DNA of 64,000 bases from Petunia secreta (Eukaryota; Streptophyta; Magnoliopsida; Solanales; Solanaceae): the NCBI GenBank assembly GCA_029990175.1, contig JARKIP010000065.1, positions 783,001 to 847,000 of the forward strand. Direction: 5' to 3'. Below the pieces are notes generated by a model, which was not told where the DNA came from, made no database searches, and was given only the letters and a program-made list of their open reading frames with translations. The stretch's first letter is position 1; every line of letters begins with the position of its first letter. The translations under genes were made by a program, and so were the position numbers. This document shows, piece by piece, positions 1 to 10,920 of this stretch.

Positions 1-408
1 AGCATGGTTCATCTAGCAAGAAAATATATTCACTTTTTCTTTTTTGTGCCTTGAGAGATTTCAGAGAGACACAAACCCAGGTAAAACTCTTTATTGGTTT
101 AGAATCAACTTGAAGAACTGATTAGCGATCGGAATCAGAGTCCAAAATGATTACGAAACTGACATACAAATAACAAAATAAAGAGAACTATTTAATGGAA
201 AATGAAAAAACTTATAGCAACAAGTAAGCACTTCCATTCTCCAGTCTTCTCCAACATGACCCCCACTAAGCTTAGACTACAACTACCAGAAAAAATGAAC
301 ATTGTTGACATATCTCTGTCCTCGCTGACACCCAGCCCCCAATGGAGCCATGGATGCCTTGCTAGCTCATCTTGTTTCACTTTTTTTTTTGGGTGTGGGA
401 TTCGTACT
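1..408. other. intergenic, no gene recognised
   Basis: No coding region with recognisable protein similarity is visible here. The overlapping 62- and 92-codon open frames on opposite strands at about 192-480 resemble no family I know and run into a SINE. They are probably chance frames. Confidence 0.5.
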
Positions 409-421
409 GGATCTGGTCAAA

Positions 422-645
422 CATTTTTTTTGATGACAAGTGAACCCGCAGTCGCTACCCTTGGGGTGCACTATGGGTAAACCCCGCTCCTGATGCAATA
501 GCTTGCAAACCACACAGGAGAGGTAAACCGCACTAGGCAAGTCCTGTGCGACAGGCTCAAACTGAGGTTGTTGGCAAAGGGGCTTGAACCCAAGCCTCCC
601 ATGTGGAAAACTACTTGCTGAACCAACTCAGCTACCCTTGCGGGT
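422..645 (-). mobile_element. tRNA-derived SINE with 13-bp target-site duplication
   Basis: The direct repeat GGATCTGGTCAAA occurs at 409-421 and 646-658 and brackets about 224 bp. Read on the minus strand, the insert starts with a tRNA-like head: an A-box-like TAGCTGAGTTGGTTCAGCA just inside 640, then a B-box-like GGGTTCAAGCCCC near 590. It ends in a short A run (the T run at about 424-431 on the plus strand). Pol III boxes, A tail and TSD together make this a SINE. I do not assign a named family. Confidence 0.85.
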
Positions 646-658
646 GGATCTGGTCAAA

Positions 659-1540
659 TATTTTTGAGTGCTTTGACCATGAGTGATTGGAAAAATTCGA
701 GACAAGATACAATTTTCTCTCACTGATATCTGAAAATTGTGCTCTCTTCTTTGCGTTTATTCATTTTTCATCTAATAATTTGTTTGTTAGTTAAAATAAA
801 TCAAAACGTGGTTGAAATTCCTTGAATCGATAGAACGATTCCTTATTCAACACCTTATTACTTGATCGACCTCGTATACTTGCGTGTGAGTTTGGACAGA
901 TAATAACATCACTTGTTCCTAACTAATATATGAGTTAAGGGAACTAAAGCAGCAGAAGTGTCATGCAGGGGAATTCCCTAGTACATTTTTTTAAACCTCA
1001 AAAAAAGGAAGGTTTTTCTCTCTTTTTATTTATGCTGCTCAAGGATGTTTTGCACACCATATATTCTTCTGATTGTTGTCCAAGTTTTATTCATCCAACT
1101 TAATATTCCACACATTTCGAACTATTCGGAACATGCTCATTACAAGTATGGAGAATTGCCTAAAAGGATTTTCAAGAATCAAAATGCTGAGCATAAATGA
1201 TTGAATATTTGATCCTGCCACATGGTCGGGATTAACCTCTAAATATATGCAACCTAACCATTGCAGTATTTGTTGCTTAGGTGGTTATCTAAAAAATGGA
1301 ATACCTCGTATGGCCATCAATATCAGTATTTGAATTCTCTTAATCAGTGTCCGTGCTAGTATCTGCCAAATCTTGAGCTTCCATGACTTTTCCAGTGCCG
1401 CAAGTTTTTTTTTATTTGGGAGTTCACAAACATGTCTGTTAGTCTAGCGTGAAGCATCTCAAATCCAGGTGCTACAGTTGAATGTATCGTGTACCTCGTA
1501 TTTAGGAAAGAAAACAATAAGTTTCAGACCTCTAGTGTAG
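659..1540. other. intergenic, nothing recognised
   Basis: AT-rich sequence without a supported open frame or repeat. It lies downstream of the transporter pseudogene and may include remains of its 3' untranslated region. Confidence 0.4.
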
Positions 1541-3880
1541 TTATTCTCTTGCTGCTTGCTTAGCACGAACGGCGAAGAATTCTGTTATGACTTCAAGTGG
1601 CATGCCCTTTGTTTCAGGAAGCTTCAAGAAAACAAAAACCCAAGCCAAGGCACACACAACAGCATAGAAGCCAAAGACACCTCCAAGTCCAATGGAGGTA
1701 AGCATAACTGGCAGCGAGTATGTGACAATGATGTCGCTGATCCAAAATGTAAGAGCACATATAGCTATGCAGATTCCACGAACACTAGTGGGGAATATCT
1801 TGGCCCCATGACAGAAGTGCAGAAATAGACCACATGACTAGTAGTGGAGATCACAGCATGCAGGACAGCGCCCATGTTAATGACATTGCCAACGACCAGT
1901 ACGATAAGTGATGCTAGCAAGACAGGGAAAGTAGCCAGAAAAGCCACCTGCATAAGAAAACAGATAGTTACACTTATCTTAGACGGAAAGTTAAAGAGTT
2001 AAATATGCAGCTTCTAAAGATTTGAAATCCGTCACATATGTTGTTCTCTCAACTTCAACATGGTCAAAGTGATAACTGTACAAATTTGTGATGAATAAGT
2101 TTAACCATAGTTAGGTGCCGAAGTAAAGAAATATGCCTAACAAATAAACTTCTGGATATGGATTACCCCTTCACCAAATTGATGTTTAGTGAAAAAAAAT
2201 TGGTTTATGTAGAAGGAAACAATCATTGACGATCAGTAAATGATACAGCAAGGGGTTAATATGTTATCCTTTCTGGAGTGTCATAAATTATAGTATTGCT
2301 AGGATCACGGATACCTTCTGCCAGTATTGCCCATTAGTCTCATTGCAACACAAATGCTGGGAATCATTAATAAAGTTGTGACACCACTACTGAGGAGAGA
2401 TGCAGAGTCAGAATCAGTGCCTAAATTAATAGCAGAGCTCCAACACCTGCTTGTTCAAGATTTTGAGGAGTGTAATAGAGAACCCCGTTGATTCCGGAAA
2501 TCTGTACAAGGACCAAATCAAATTAACAGCTGCATCATAAGTAATTTGATTCATATACAAGATAATGCGACAGAAGGGGGTTAGTATTTAGCACAGCATA
2601 TGATGGTAAACAAAAATTATGAAGCTATGCTATTGAGTAAAAAACTAGTGAACCGCAAATTTTTTCTGACATAACTATGCAGGAGAAGCTCTTAGTTTCC
2701 TACGTAGAAACAGTTCCATCATCCATGATGCCTTATCCAAACTAAACCAAATCAAGTTTGAAGGAAATAAGTAATTTGCTCCGCCTATTTGCAAAGGTAG
2801 TATTGCTTGAATTTCAAAGATGTCTGATAAAAAGGAACCGGTGATAGCCGATGTAAAACTAAATTTCAAGATGATCACAAGATCTGAAACTTTTGGAAAA
2901 AAAATTCTTCAAAAAGATTTACTTTAGTGAGATACTCCGCTAAAAATATTAGTGACAGCAAGATGGGATCCATTTAGCCTCTAAAATAAATATTTAAAAG
3001 ACAGCAGAATTCCCATTTGCCTTGAGACTTGATCTGGAAGGAACTAACGTAATAACAGCTTATTGGAATCTTTATTTACTAGAGAAGATGCTAGTTAAGC
3101 TTCATATTACTTCACTGATTTGAGCATAAGATCAGAAGAAATAAAACCATATACCAGGTGGATGCATAATTTAGCTGAGCAGCAAATGTCATCGCAATCA
3201 CGGGTAGAAAAGTCATTGTAATGTAATTCTGATCGGTTAATTGCTATGCGGTTTTGTTTGTATGACTGTAACCATTTCTACCTCTCACCTCCACGCATAA
3301 AGACTGACATCAAACCCATTAATAACCTCAATTACCAAACTTACTCTACCTTTTATCTTGGATCCAAGTTAAAATAAGGTTACAGTTTTGATGGTTCTAC
3401 TTCAGATTCAGCGATATCTACGTTCCAAGATCAAAATCACACTTCAATTCCAGGTTCAATGGGATCTGCCTACTAAAAGATAAATCCTAGTCCCTATACA
3501 AACCTGTTGAACTAGAGGCATCTCATTCTTAACATCACAAGGAGGAAATTGAGATGTCACTAGCCAGCAGCACATTCAATTATCAAGGTCAAATGCCAAG
3601 TTCGTAAAACAATTTTTACCTGCTGAAGGATTTTGATTCCAATTCCAACGATCAATGCATTGACTCCCGGCTCAGAAAGTGCTTTCCAGCGTGGCCTCTT
3701 CGTAACAATGTCAGATTGTTTCTCTGCTGCTTCTTCAATACACTGTTGACCAAGAGGCTCTCAGCTCGAAGAACAGACTGGCTCACTAAAGCAGCAGCAT
3801 GTATGCATTCACCTTTTACATGAGCATCACATCCTGGAAGGGAAATAATGGATCCACGCCAAAGTTCCAACTTAACTGAC
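1541..3880 (-). pseudogene. tonoplast monosaccharide transporter (TMT/MSSP) C-terminal pseudogene
   Basis: Three minus-strand exon-like blocks match the C-terminal half of plant tonoplast monosaccharide transporters, 12-TM H+-coupled sugar carriers of the vacuole. Block A (about 3880-3620) has RGSIISLPG of the central loop, then AAALVSQSVL, RPRWKALSEPGVNALIVG and ILQQ, followed by a GT donor. Block B (2501-2315) reads ISGINGVLYYTPQ, the sugar-transporter core, then MIPSICVAMRLM, with AG and GT borders. Block C (1947-1541) contains PVLLASLIVLVVG, FPTSVRGICIAICALTFW and PETKGMPLEVITEFF, ending in a TAA stop at 1541. It is broken. A frameshift follows GVGALL in block B. The frame changes again where B joins C. 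In block C about 11 residues expected between VYFC..VMG and IFPT (the GPIPN region) are deleted with a shift. Nothing for the N-terminal half is present upstream, where another gene begins, so the copy is also 5'-truncated. Confidence 0.87.
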
Positions 3881-4154
3881 CAAAGTTCAATGTAGACAGC
3901 AACCAGGTTACCGTTGATAGAGTAGATAAGTTTCATAAATATAAAATGAAAAGCCCAAACTATACCTAATATCCAGTAAGATTTTGTGCCAATTCTGCCC
4001 TAACCTCTGGCCTCAGTTTTGGCCATTAAAGAAGTTAATTTGCTCAAGCAATCCAAGTCAATGCATGTGACCTTCCAAACACTGCCTCTTGATTAGTTTT
4101 GGTATTCAAGTATGCTGAAAGAAGAAGTACCACTACAATCTTTCTAAAGGAACC
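3881..4154 (-). other. spacer, probable 3'UTR of the YqaJ-type gene
   Basis: AT-rich sequence directly downstream of the stop codon at 4155. It presumably holds the transcript end of that gene. No protein similarity was recognised. Confidence 0.35.
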
Positions 4155-5093
4155 TCAGTTTTGTAACTTTCCATCAATTTCACGCATAAGCAACACAGAA
4201 TTGTCAAGCACACGCCTGCTTTCATAGAGGATACACCGGAACAATTCATGCTGAGGTTCTGGCTTATAGGAGCTTAGTTCAACAAGGGGATTTCTGATCT
4301 CTGATATCTTGCACAACTCGTTTGCTGGCTGGACATGCTTCCACCAGAAGTCAGAAAGTGCAATCTTCAAGAGTTTCCAATATTCTTCATCACGATGCAA
4401 CCTAAACAGACTGGTTCCTATTTTATTTCCATTTTTAGTCCAACAGTAAATGTCCATCCAGTCTCGATCTAATATTTCCATTAAACCCTGAGCTTGTGGA
4501 ACATAATAAATGGGAATTCTTTTCCAAGGAGTCGCCTCAGACATATCACCTCTAAAGAAAGGGCACTTGATCTCCAAAATCCCTCCGGATGGCAAACTAT
4601 AAACAGACTTGTCAACCATGACACCATCAGGGGAAGCTGCAAGCCAATTATCCTCCGTATTCATTTTCCGATAGACCTGAAAACTAGTAAAAGAGACAGT
4701 ATTTCCAGTTATCAGCTTATATCTCTCAAGAGCCTCCTCTTCATGGATGTTACTCCAACACGTAGCTAAATTACCCGAGAAGGGTTCAATGGCCCCGATT
4801 TTCTCCAACCAGAGTTGGACTCTGCGCTTCGGCCAAAAACCAACAGCTTGACCAAAAGTGCTAGCTGTAAGTTTGTTCTTTCTCAACTTTTGCCAATTCT
4901 TGAACCAATGCTGAAGACCAGTGGATTGAAGAATTGGATGAGGGTCGCCCGAGGAAAATCTCGTAGAAAGGTCAGCACTACTCCTGCTGCTGCTATACCT
5001 AGGAAATTGAGAAAATGAAACTGCTATCCTCTTAATGCTGCTACAACACTTCTTATTTGATGAATATCCAGAACTGGAAGTAGCAAAATGCAT
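4155..5093 (-). CDS. YqaJ / lambda-exonuclease-like nuclease domain protein
   Basis: An uninterrupted 312-codon reading frame. It belongs to the PD-(D/E)XK nuclease superfamily, YqaJ viral-recombinase type, which plants carry as nuclear-encoded proteins related to phage lambda exonuclease; related enzymes degrade DNA from ends. Visible motifs: KNKLTASTFGQAVGFW (residues 73-88, the N-terminal helix typical of the fold), a Glu-rich helix HEEEALERY (117-125), SPDG (154-157, first metal-binding Asp at 156), GILEIKCPF (171-179, the E-x-K core, Glu174/Lys176) and YVPQAQGLMEIL (198-209, the conserved Gln helix). All catalytic positions I can identify are intact. Residues 1-45 are rich in Ser, Arg and Lys with few acids, which would suit an organelle transit peptide; this is an inference. 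A strong splice acceptor nine bases upstream of the ATG and a donor at 5518 point to a 5'UTR intron. The transporter pseudogene follows on the same strand. The natural substrate is unknown to me. Confidence 0.85.
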   Translation of the reverse strand: MHFATSSSGYSSNKKCCSSIKRIAVSFSQFPRYSSSRSSADLSTRFSSGDPHPILQSTGLQHWFKNWQKLRKNKLTASTFGQAVGFWPKRRVQLWLEKIGAIEPFSGNLATCWSNIHEEEALERYKLITGNTVSFTSFQVYRKMNTEDNWLAASPDGVMVDKSVYSLPSGGILEIKCPFFRGDMSEATPWKRIPIYYVPQAQGLMEILDRDWMDIYCWTKNGNKIGTSLFRLHRDEEYWKLLKIALSDFWWKHVQPANELCKISEIRNPLVELSSYKPEPQHELFRCILYESRRVLDNSVLLMREIDGKLQN

Positions 5094-5102
5094 GACCTTT
5101 CA

Positions 5103-5518
5103 CTGCACAACAAGAAAGTGTTCAACGTTTCAGTATATGACCATATCTAAGGGGGGAAATGTGCCTCCTTTTTTTGGCAAGATCACAAAATACTGGAAAA
5201 AGACCCCTAATCCTCTAATCAAAGTGCTATTTTAATAACCAAGAAATCCACGAGGGCCAATGGCAGTTCAAAACTCGGTGGTGGATAATGGAGGCATCCC
5301 TCTACCCGTCTCAACTAAAATATCAAGCTTTTGTCTGTGGTGGGTTCGAACCTGCGACTTGCGACTAACCTGCATATCACAAGCTGAGCTCTTACTACTA
5401 GACCAGAGTGAAAATCGAAGTGTAATATTTAGGTAATAATCACATGTTCCAATTCAAACAAAACCAATAAAGAAAATTTCAAGAAAGTATATACATAAAA
5501 TGAAGAGAACACACTCAC
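5103..5518 (-). other. 5'UTR intron of the YqaJ-type gene
   Basis: On the minus strand, CTTGTTGTGCAG immediately precedes TGAAAGGTC and the ATG, a textbook acceptor. A donor AAG^GTGAGTGTG lies at 5518. The leader exon would run from 5519 to roughly 5590. The intron is largely filled by a SINE. The splice sites are predicted from sequence only. Confidence 0.55.
5227..5412 (-). mobile_element. tRNA-derived SINE in the 5'UTR intron
   Basis: The near-identical 10-mers AATCAAAGTG (5217-5226) and AATCGAAGTG (5413-5422) flank 186 bp. On the minus strand the insert has an A-box-like GGTCTAGTAGTAAGAGC near 5404-5388 and a B-box GGTTCGAACCC near 5353. Its 3' end reads GATTTCTTGGTTATTAAAA. The head differs from that of the SINE at 422-645, so it is a different family. 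Confidence 0.75.
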
Positions 5519-5599
5519 CTTGACTCCCCACGCAGCAAAAAGGTGTTAACAAATAGTATTAAGTGAAGCTGCAGTTGCTGAGAGTTGTGTGGGAGGCAC

Positions 5600-6165
5600 C
5601 TAGAGAAAGGGTTTAAGACTTCACAACTTAAAATTACACCTTATTTATCTAACGGTTGTAATTTGAAACAATTAACTATCAAGTAAAAAGACCTAAATGG
5701 TCTGTGTGTGAGGTATAGGAGCGAAGTATGTTTTGGACAATAATATGGTTATTTATGTTATAAAAATTAGTCTTTCATAAAAAAATATTTAAATTTTGTA
5801 TGTTTTAATAATATTAGTGGCAAATTGGATCTTAATACTGCCCTTACTCGTAATTTAACACTCAAAAACACTTCCTGTAAAGATTATCCAAACACATTTT
5901 GTTCAGAAAATAACTTTTTAAATGAGTTGGCCAAGTACAAACCGTTTATTCTTCAAAAGTATTCATCTGAAAAGTATTTTTTAAAATAAACTGTTTTTGA
6001 CAGTTTGGCCAAATAGGCTCTTAGAAGGAATTTTTTATTATTAGTACTTTTTGAGTCTTCTATTGTAGGATAGGTGACTCAAGTTTTAAGTATTAGTTAT
6101 AGGTGCCTTTTTTAAGATTAGTGCTAATAACAAATATATTAAAACCCCAATATTTTCATATTTAC
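5600..6165. other. AT-rich intergenic region, probable MITE debris
   Basis: No reading frame is supported. Phrases such as GTTTGGCCAAATAGGCT near 6005-6021 and TTGGCCAAGTACAAACC near 5930 resemble ends of common plant MITEs, but I could not pair termini or a TSD. Confidence 0.3.
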
Positions 6166-6169
6166 ACAT

Positions 6170-6975
6170 AGCCCCCTGCCTCCTCACCTCCCCCTTCCTC
6201 CTCATCCCCTTCCTCTTCCTCTACCACCCTCCTCCTCCTTTTTCATCTCCACCTCCTCCATCTCCACTTCTTTGTCTCATCTCCACCTCCTCATCTACCT
6301 CTCTCTATCCTCCACCTTCCCCACCTCCTCCTCACCCATCTCCGCCTCTTTCTTCGCCCCCTTCACCTTCTCCTCCTTCTCAACTACAAAAAATCCTCCT
6401 AAAATCAAACAAGAAACAACAACAGATTCAGTTGTTGCAACAACTGCGACAGTTGTTCAACAACTTTGATGATTGTTGCAATTTGTTGCAACAATTACAG
6501 AAGTTGTTGCAACAAATTCGATAAATTATTGCAACAAATTCGATAAATTGTTGCAACAATTTTGAAAAGTTGTTGCACAAATAAGAACTTGTGCAACAAC
6601 TTTGAATTTGTTGCAACAACTTTGAAAATTTGCTGCAACAAATTAGAATTTGTGCAATAATTTTAGAATTTGTTGGATCGATGTCAGAATTTCCTCCAAT
6701 GGTTAAAATTTTATTATTTCTCAAATCTTCTCCACAGATCTTCATGATCAAACTAAAAACATACTTTACATTAAGAAGGAGGAGAAGAAGAAGACGACAA
6801 TGGCTGTAAATTTAAAAGAATAAAGAGATAGGAGAAGAAGATGATGATAAAGAAGAAGAGGAGGAGGAGGAGAAGGAGTAAGAAAAAAGAAGAAAATGTG
6901 GAAGAGAAAGAAAAAAGGAACAAGGAACAAGAGAAATGAAGAAGAAAAGAAGATAAGATTTGAAATTTGAAATTT
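6170..6975. repeat. low-complexity block: pyrimidine tract, TTGTTGCAACAA array, purine tract
   Basis: Three zones lie in series. About 6176-6390 is almost pure C/T on the plus strand (CTCC, TTCCTC motifs). About 6430-6680 is a diverged array of the self-complementary dodecamer TTGTTGCAACAA and half-units, spaced by AT-rich linkers. About 6770-6965 is almost pure A/G (GAAGGAGGAGAAG motifs). Because the pyrimidine and purine zones are complementary in composition, the block is an imperfect inverted repeat around a palindromic core. Open frames through it encode only monotonous Cys/Asn/Gln or Lys/Glu peptides and are not called as genes. Confidence 0.7.
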
Positions 6976-7029
6976 GAAAATATAATATTTGGGAAGGGAG
7001 GGATCTTTAAATTTTAAAATTTTCAGATT

Positions 7030-8540
7030 TTTCATATTACCCTAAAATTTTAATAATTCTAATTGAACTCCAAAATTACTTAATTAGTACTAGTTATGTT
7101 TGACCCAGTCAAAGGCACCTTTTTTTAAACGAAGACTTGAAGGATACCTTCCCCTAAATCTTCTCCTCTTAGTAGGCAACCATCAGTAATATCTCAAATC
7201 TCAAATATTTGGAAAAAGAAAAAATTCAAAGTGTTTGGTTATGATTTTAGTATATTATTTCAACTTTCTCTAAAATAGTGGTGAATCATTGTAGATAGTT
7301 TGAAGGAGAAATAAAAAAGTTAATAAATTGAGGTTATAAATGTAAAAATAATATATTCAATATTAAGTCTATTAACCATTTTCTCCCGTACCAAACACAT
7401 AAGAAAAGAAGTTTAGTATGAATTATTTTTAAATATAAAAATGAGTCATTCTATTTTCCAAATTGCTTTTTATGAATCCAGAGCCAGCCGGAGCAATTGA
7501 GTTTTATAATTAAAAAAGTATAATTGTATGGAGTAATAGGAAAGGAAACAAAACATTGATTCATTACTGTGACCATAGGATAGGAGTAAATAGTAGTAAT
7601 AGGTAGGGAATGAGGATAGTCTTCCAGTGAATATCACAATTTTACTCCGCTTCTGTCAAAAACAAAAGTTCAAGACGTGTGAATTATATATTGTTTCCGT
7701 TCTTATTCAAGCTTTTAAGCGTTGTAGTAAATATATATATTGAAGAAATGCAAAGTTGTCTTCGCATTAATGTATCTAACTTCTTCATTTCACCTTTATT
7801 ATTTAACTTTATACTGTTAGTTTCATAAATAATTTATTTTCTTCAATCGTTTAAATAATTTATTAGAATTTAAATTTTGTTATTTTATCAATCGGAAAAA
7901 AAAATTAATAGTAGAATCTATACTAGAATTTCAAAGCAAATATTGTGTTGTCTTCATTATTATTTATTAGAATCTAAACTTTGCTATATTAGAATCTATA
8001 TTTCAATAGGAGAAATATATTATAAAGAAAATATTAATACTTTTGCATTTCAAAAGGCAAGGAAATATATACACAACGGTGTCTTTTTTATATATATAAT
8101 TTTAAATTTAGGGCCTCCTATCAAAGTTTGGCTTAACTTTATTGAGCCGCCCATATATGAATCTTTACTTGTTTGCGAAAAAATAAATATTGTTTTATTG
8201 AGCATTCATATTCATTGACAAGAAAAAACGCCAACCTCAACCCAACATCTATGCCATATTTTCTACGCAAGTAACAAGAAAAGGCGCTTTAAAAATGAGG
8301 TGAGGCGGGCTGGTAAGGCACAAGTATGACAGGTCATAGTGTTACATAAAAGATCGGAAAGAAAAAATTTGAAAAATATAGCAGGGAATTATGTATGTAG
8401 ATGCAGCAGTTACTTGTGGATTACTATCAGTTCTAGGTTCTTAAAATAATGGAATGTTAGTTATTTGTAATAGAAACCTAAAAAGGATAAAGTCAAAAGA
8501 CCATAATACCCATAAAAAACCATCTACTCCAAATAAAATA
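7030..8540. other. AT-rich intergenic DNA, nothing recognised
   Basis: Very AT-rich. The only notable open frame (113 codons, plus strand, 7877-8218) has composition expected from AT-rich noise (Ile/Lys/Tyr/Asn) and no family resemblance. Confidence 0.45.
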
Positions 8541-8542
8541 TC

Positions 8543-9187
8543 ATGACTAAAGATGTGAATGTAAGTAGATATAATAATAAATTATAATTTTAATCAAGAT
8601 TAAAATTTTAGTTAAGCTTGAGCTAGCAATTTATTTCTTTCGACGTTCAATAATAGAACCGTTCAAATAGTAATAACTCTAGCGATATATCATGTATCAG
8701 TCATGATAATGAAATGAAGTATCTCATTTGCCCAAGAACACCTACAAATTTTTAATTAAAGTGTTATTGAGTATCTCTTCCGTTAAAAAAAAAACCATCA
8801 GATAATTAAGTTTTGACAAACATCATTTTTATTATAGTGAATTTTGAAATAAATTGGAACGAAAAACCATAACCAAAGATGTAAATGTATATAGATATAA
8901 AAAATAAATTATAAATTAATCAAGATTATAAATTTAGTTAAGCTTAAACTAGCAATCTATTTCTTTCGACATTTAATAATAGGACCTTTCAAATATAATA
9001 ACTCTAATAATATATTATGTATCACTCATGATAATAAAATGGAGTACCTCATTTGCCTTAGAACACCAACAGATTTTCACTTAAAGTGTTAGTATTGAAT
9101 ATTTAAAGGAAACCATCGGATACTTAATTAAGTTTTGACAAATATTGTGCTTATTATAGTAAATTTTGAAATAAATTGGAATTAAAA
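8543..9187. repeat. diverged tandem duplication, unit about 320 bp
   Basis: Copy 1 (about 8543-8868) and copy 2 (about 8872-9187) align end to end. Shared landmarks in the same order are AAAGATGTRAATGTA, TTAGTTAAGCTTRA, ATTTCTTTCGAC, ATGTATCAGTCATGATAAT (copy 2 has CACTCATGATAAT), CTCATTTGCC, AAGTGTTA, AAGTTTTGACAAA and TGAAATAAATTGGAA. No coding content is visible. The many small differences suggest an old event. Confidence 0.8.
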
Positions 9188-9529
9188 ACTATACATTCAC
9201 AATCTTTTGACGTACTTTATGTTCTTCTATAAAATTCATAATGTATCATTCATTTCACTTCGATATTTTATACTTTTGTCTTCTTTATATCAAAGTTTAT
9301 TCATTGAAGAAATTTTTTTTTTTTCTCAGTGAAAAAAGGTATTGAGCTTTTGAATTTTGATTTTAGGCGTGACACTGATAGAGAGTATATGTTAATTGGT
9401 AAAATTCACTTCATTAATTTATATAAAGGCGTGTTAAGACTATTGATTCATTGTAGTTCAGGAACTGCAAGGAATTTGGTCTATCATAAGATTTTTGGAT
9501 TTATATCCCTGTTCTAGAAAAATTGATGG

Positions 9530-10070
9530 GGTTTTTGGATAATCGTGAATGGAAAAGGCACTATAAGCACCTCTTTGTTGAAAAGACTCTATAAGCACTT
9601 CTTTGTTGAAAAGGCTTCATATCTCTTCACTTCTTCAACTTTGTAATGGGTGTGAATGTGAAATGATTCCTCGACACTTTTTCATTGAAAAGACTTCACA
9701 CCTCTTCACTTCTCCCACTTTGTGACTATAAATACAGAGGCATTCTGCCTCATTTCTTCATCCAAAAATTTTCAATATCTCTCTTTACTCCCTGCATTTA
9801 TTTTCAAAGTAAAAAAGAAAGTTCTGAGTCAGTGTAATTTGCTACCGCTCTTTGAGTTTGCTGTTCACTGTAATTTGAATTACCGCTATCACAGTGAGGT
9901 TAATTCAATTCGATCCTGGGAGAAATTAATTCATAAACCTTGGATAACTGTGAGGGGATTAGATTTTTTAAGGACATGCAGTATATATTGTTGGCTTGGA
10001 ATTCATTCTACTTCATCTATTTTCTGTTTAATATCGAAAGTACAAACATCTAACAAAAAGTCACGTTGAG
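9530..10070 (+). mobile_element. LTR-like remnant with U3-style repeats and TATA box
   Basis: Short diverged repeats (TTGAAAAGACT.., CACTATAAGCACYTCTTTG, CTTCACTTCT) occur three times between 9555 and 9715. They are followed by TGACTATAAATACAGAGGCA at about 9723-9742 and a pyrimidine-rich leader. This arrangement resembles the U3/R region of copia-type LTRs. I found no clean TG..CA ends or TSD, so a host promoter remnant is an alternative. Confidence 0.35.
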
Positions 10071-10811
10071 AAACTAGTCACAAATTAATAGTACCTTGTA
10101 CTTAGCAAATATACTGAAATTCTTCATTAATCCCAATTTAAACTATTGCAGCTTTGCTCAAGGCTGAACGTTTTGTTTAATAAAAAGAATTGACCATTCC
10201 TTATTCTAATTCTTTACTTTTTCCTTCAATCAAAAAAGTCTTCTCAACCTTAGTTTGTTAGTATTATGCTTTATTATTTGTATAAATCAAATAATATCGA
10301 TCCTCTTAATTTACAGATGAAGTGGCTAATAATTTTGAGCCATACACAAGGTACACATAGGTGCAACAGTAATATGTATCAGTAACTGCTAAATATCTCT
10401 ATCGCAATTAACTATTACTTTACAGATGTACACCATGGAATTGATAGTAAAAGCTACTAGTCATTTAATTACATAATTATACAACTTATACAAAATATTA
10501 TTTTTATTCGGCAGCAGCTTCTCGATATGTATGTGAATGTAAAATAGAGGACGTAAAAAAATTTTAAACACAAGACATAACTTTTTAGATGTGAAATATT
10601 TCGTACCATAGTCGATATTCATATTTGGTATGTTACAAAAGTAGCATAAGTGAAGTCAATTTTCATTAAATAATCAAGTCAGTCTGATAGTCTCACCATT
10701 CATTGGTTTGAACTTCCATTTTCACCCCCTTCCCCTTCAAATTTTGTGTATCTCATGATCACAATATATTGTAATATAATTGTTTAAACAATTTAAAATT
10801 AATTATACTTA
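10071..10811. other. intergenic, nothing recognised
   Basis: AT-rich DNA with no supported open frame, repeat or element end. Confidence 0.4.
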
Positions 10812-10842
10812 TTAGTATGAGATACACGTGCAACGCACGTGT
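10812..10842 (-). mobile_element. Helitron-type 3' terminus (hairpin plus CTAA)
   Basis: On the minus strand the sequence reads ACACGTGCGTTGCACGTGT, a perfect hairpin stem of 8 bp, then ATCTCATA, then CTAA followed by T. A hairpin 10-12 bases before CTRR|T is the hallmark of Helitron 3' ends. The matching 5' TC end, expected at higher coordinates, was not found with confidence. Confidence 0.5.

Positions 10843-10845
<3 letters not shown>

Positions 10846-10917
<72 letters not shown>
10846..10917. repeat. (TA)n microsatellite
   Basis: About 70 bp of uninterrupted TA dinucleotides directly beyond the Helitron-like hairpin. Confidence 0.95.

Positions 10918-10920
<3 letters not shown>

Noticed and set aside
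6428..6751. Cys/Asn-rich 107-codon frame resembling a small cysteine-rich peptide
   Set aside because: It is the translation of the TTGTTGCAACAA array. There is no signal peptide or conserved cysteine spacing independent of the DNA repeat.
7877..8218. 113-codon plus-strand open frame
   Set aside because: Composition is that of random AT-rich DNA and no domain or splice context is visible.
9329..10069. Possible two-exon gene from adjacent open frames (9329-9517, 9722-10069)
   Set aside because: The intervening sequence has U3-like repeats and a TATA box rather than intron signals, and the peptides match nothing known to me.
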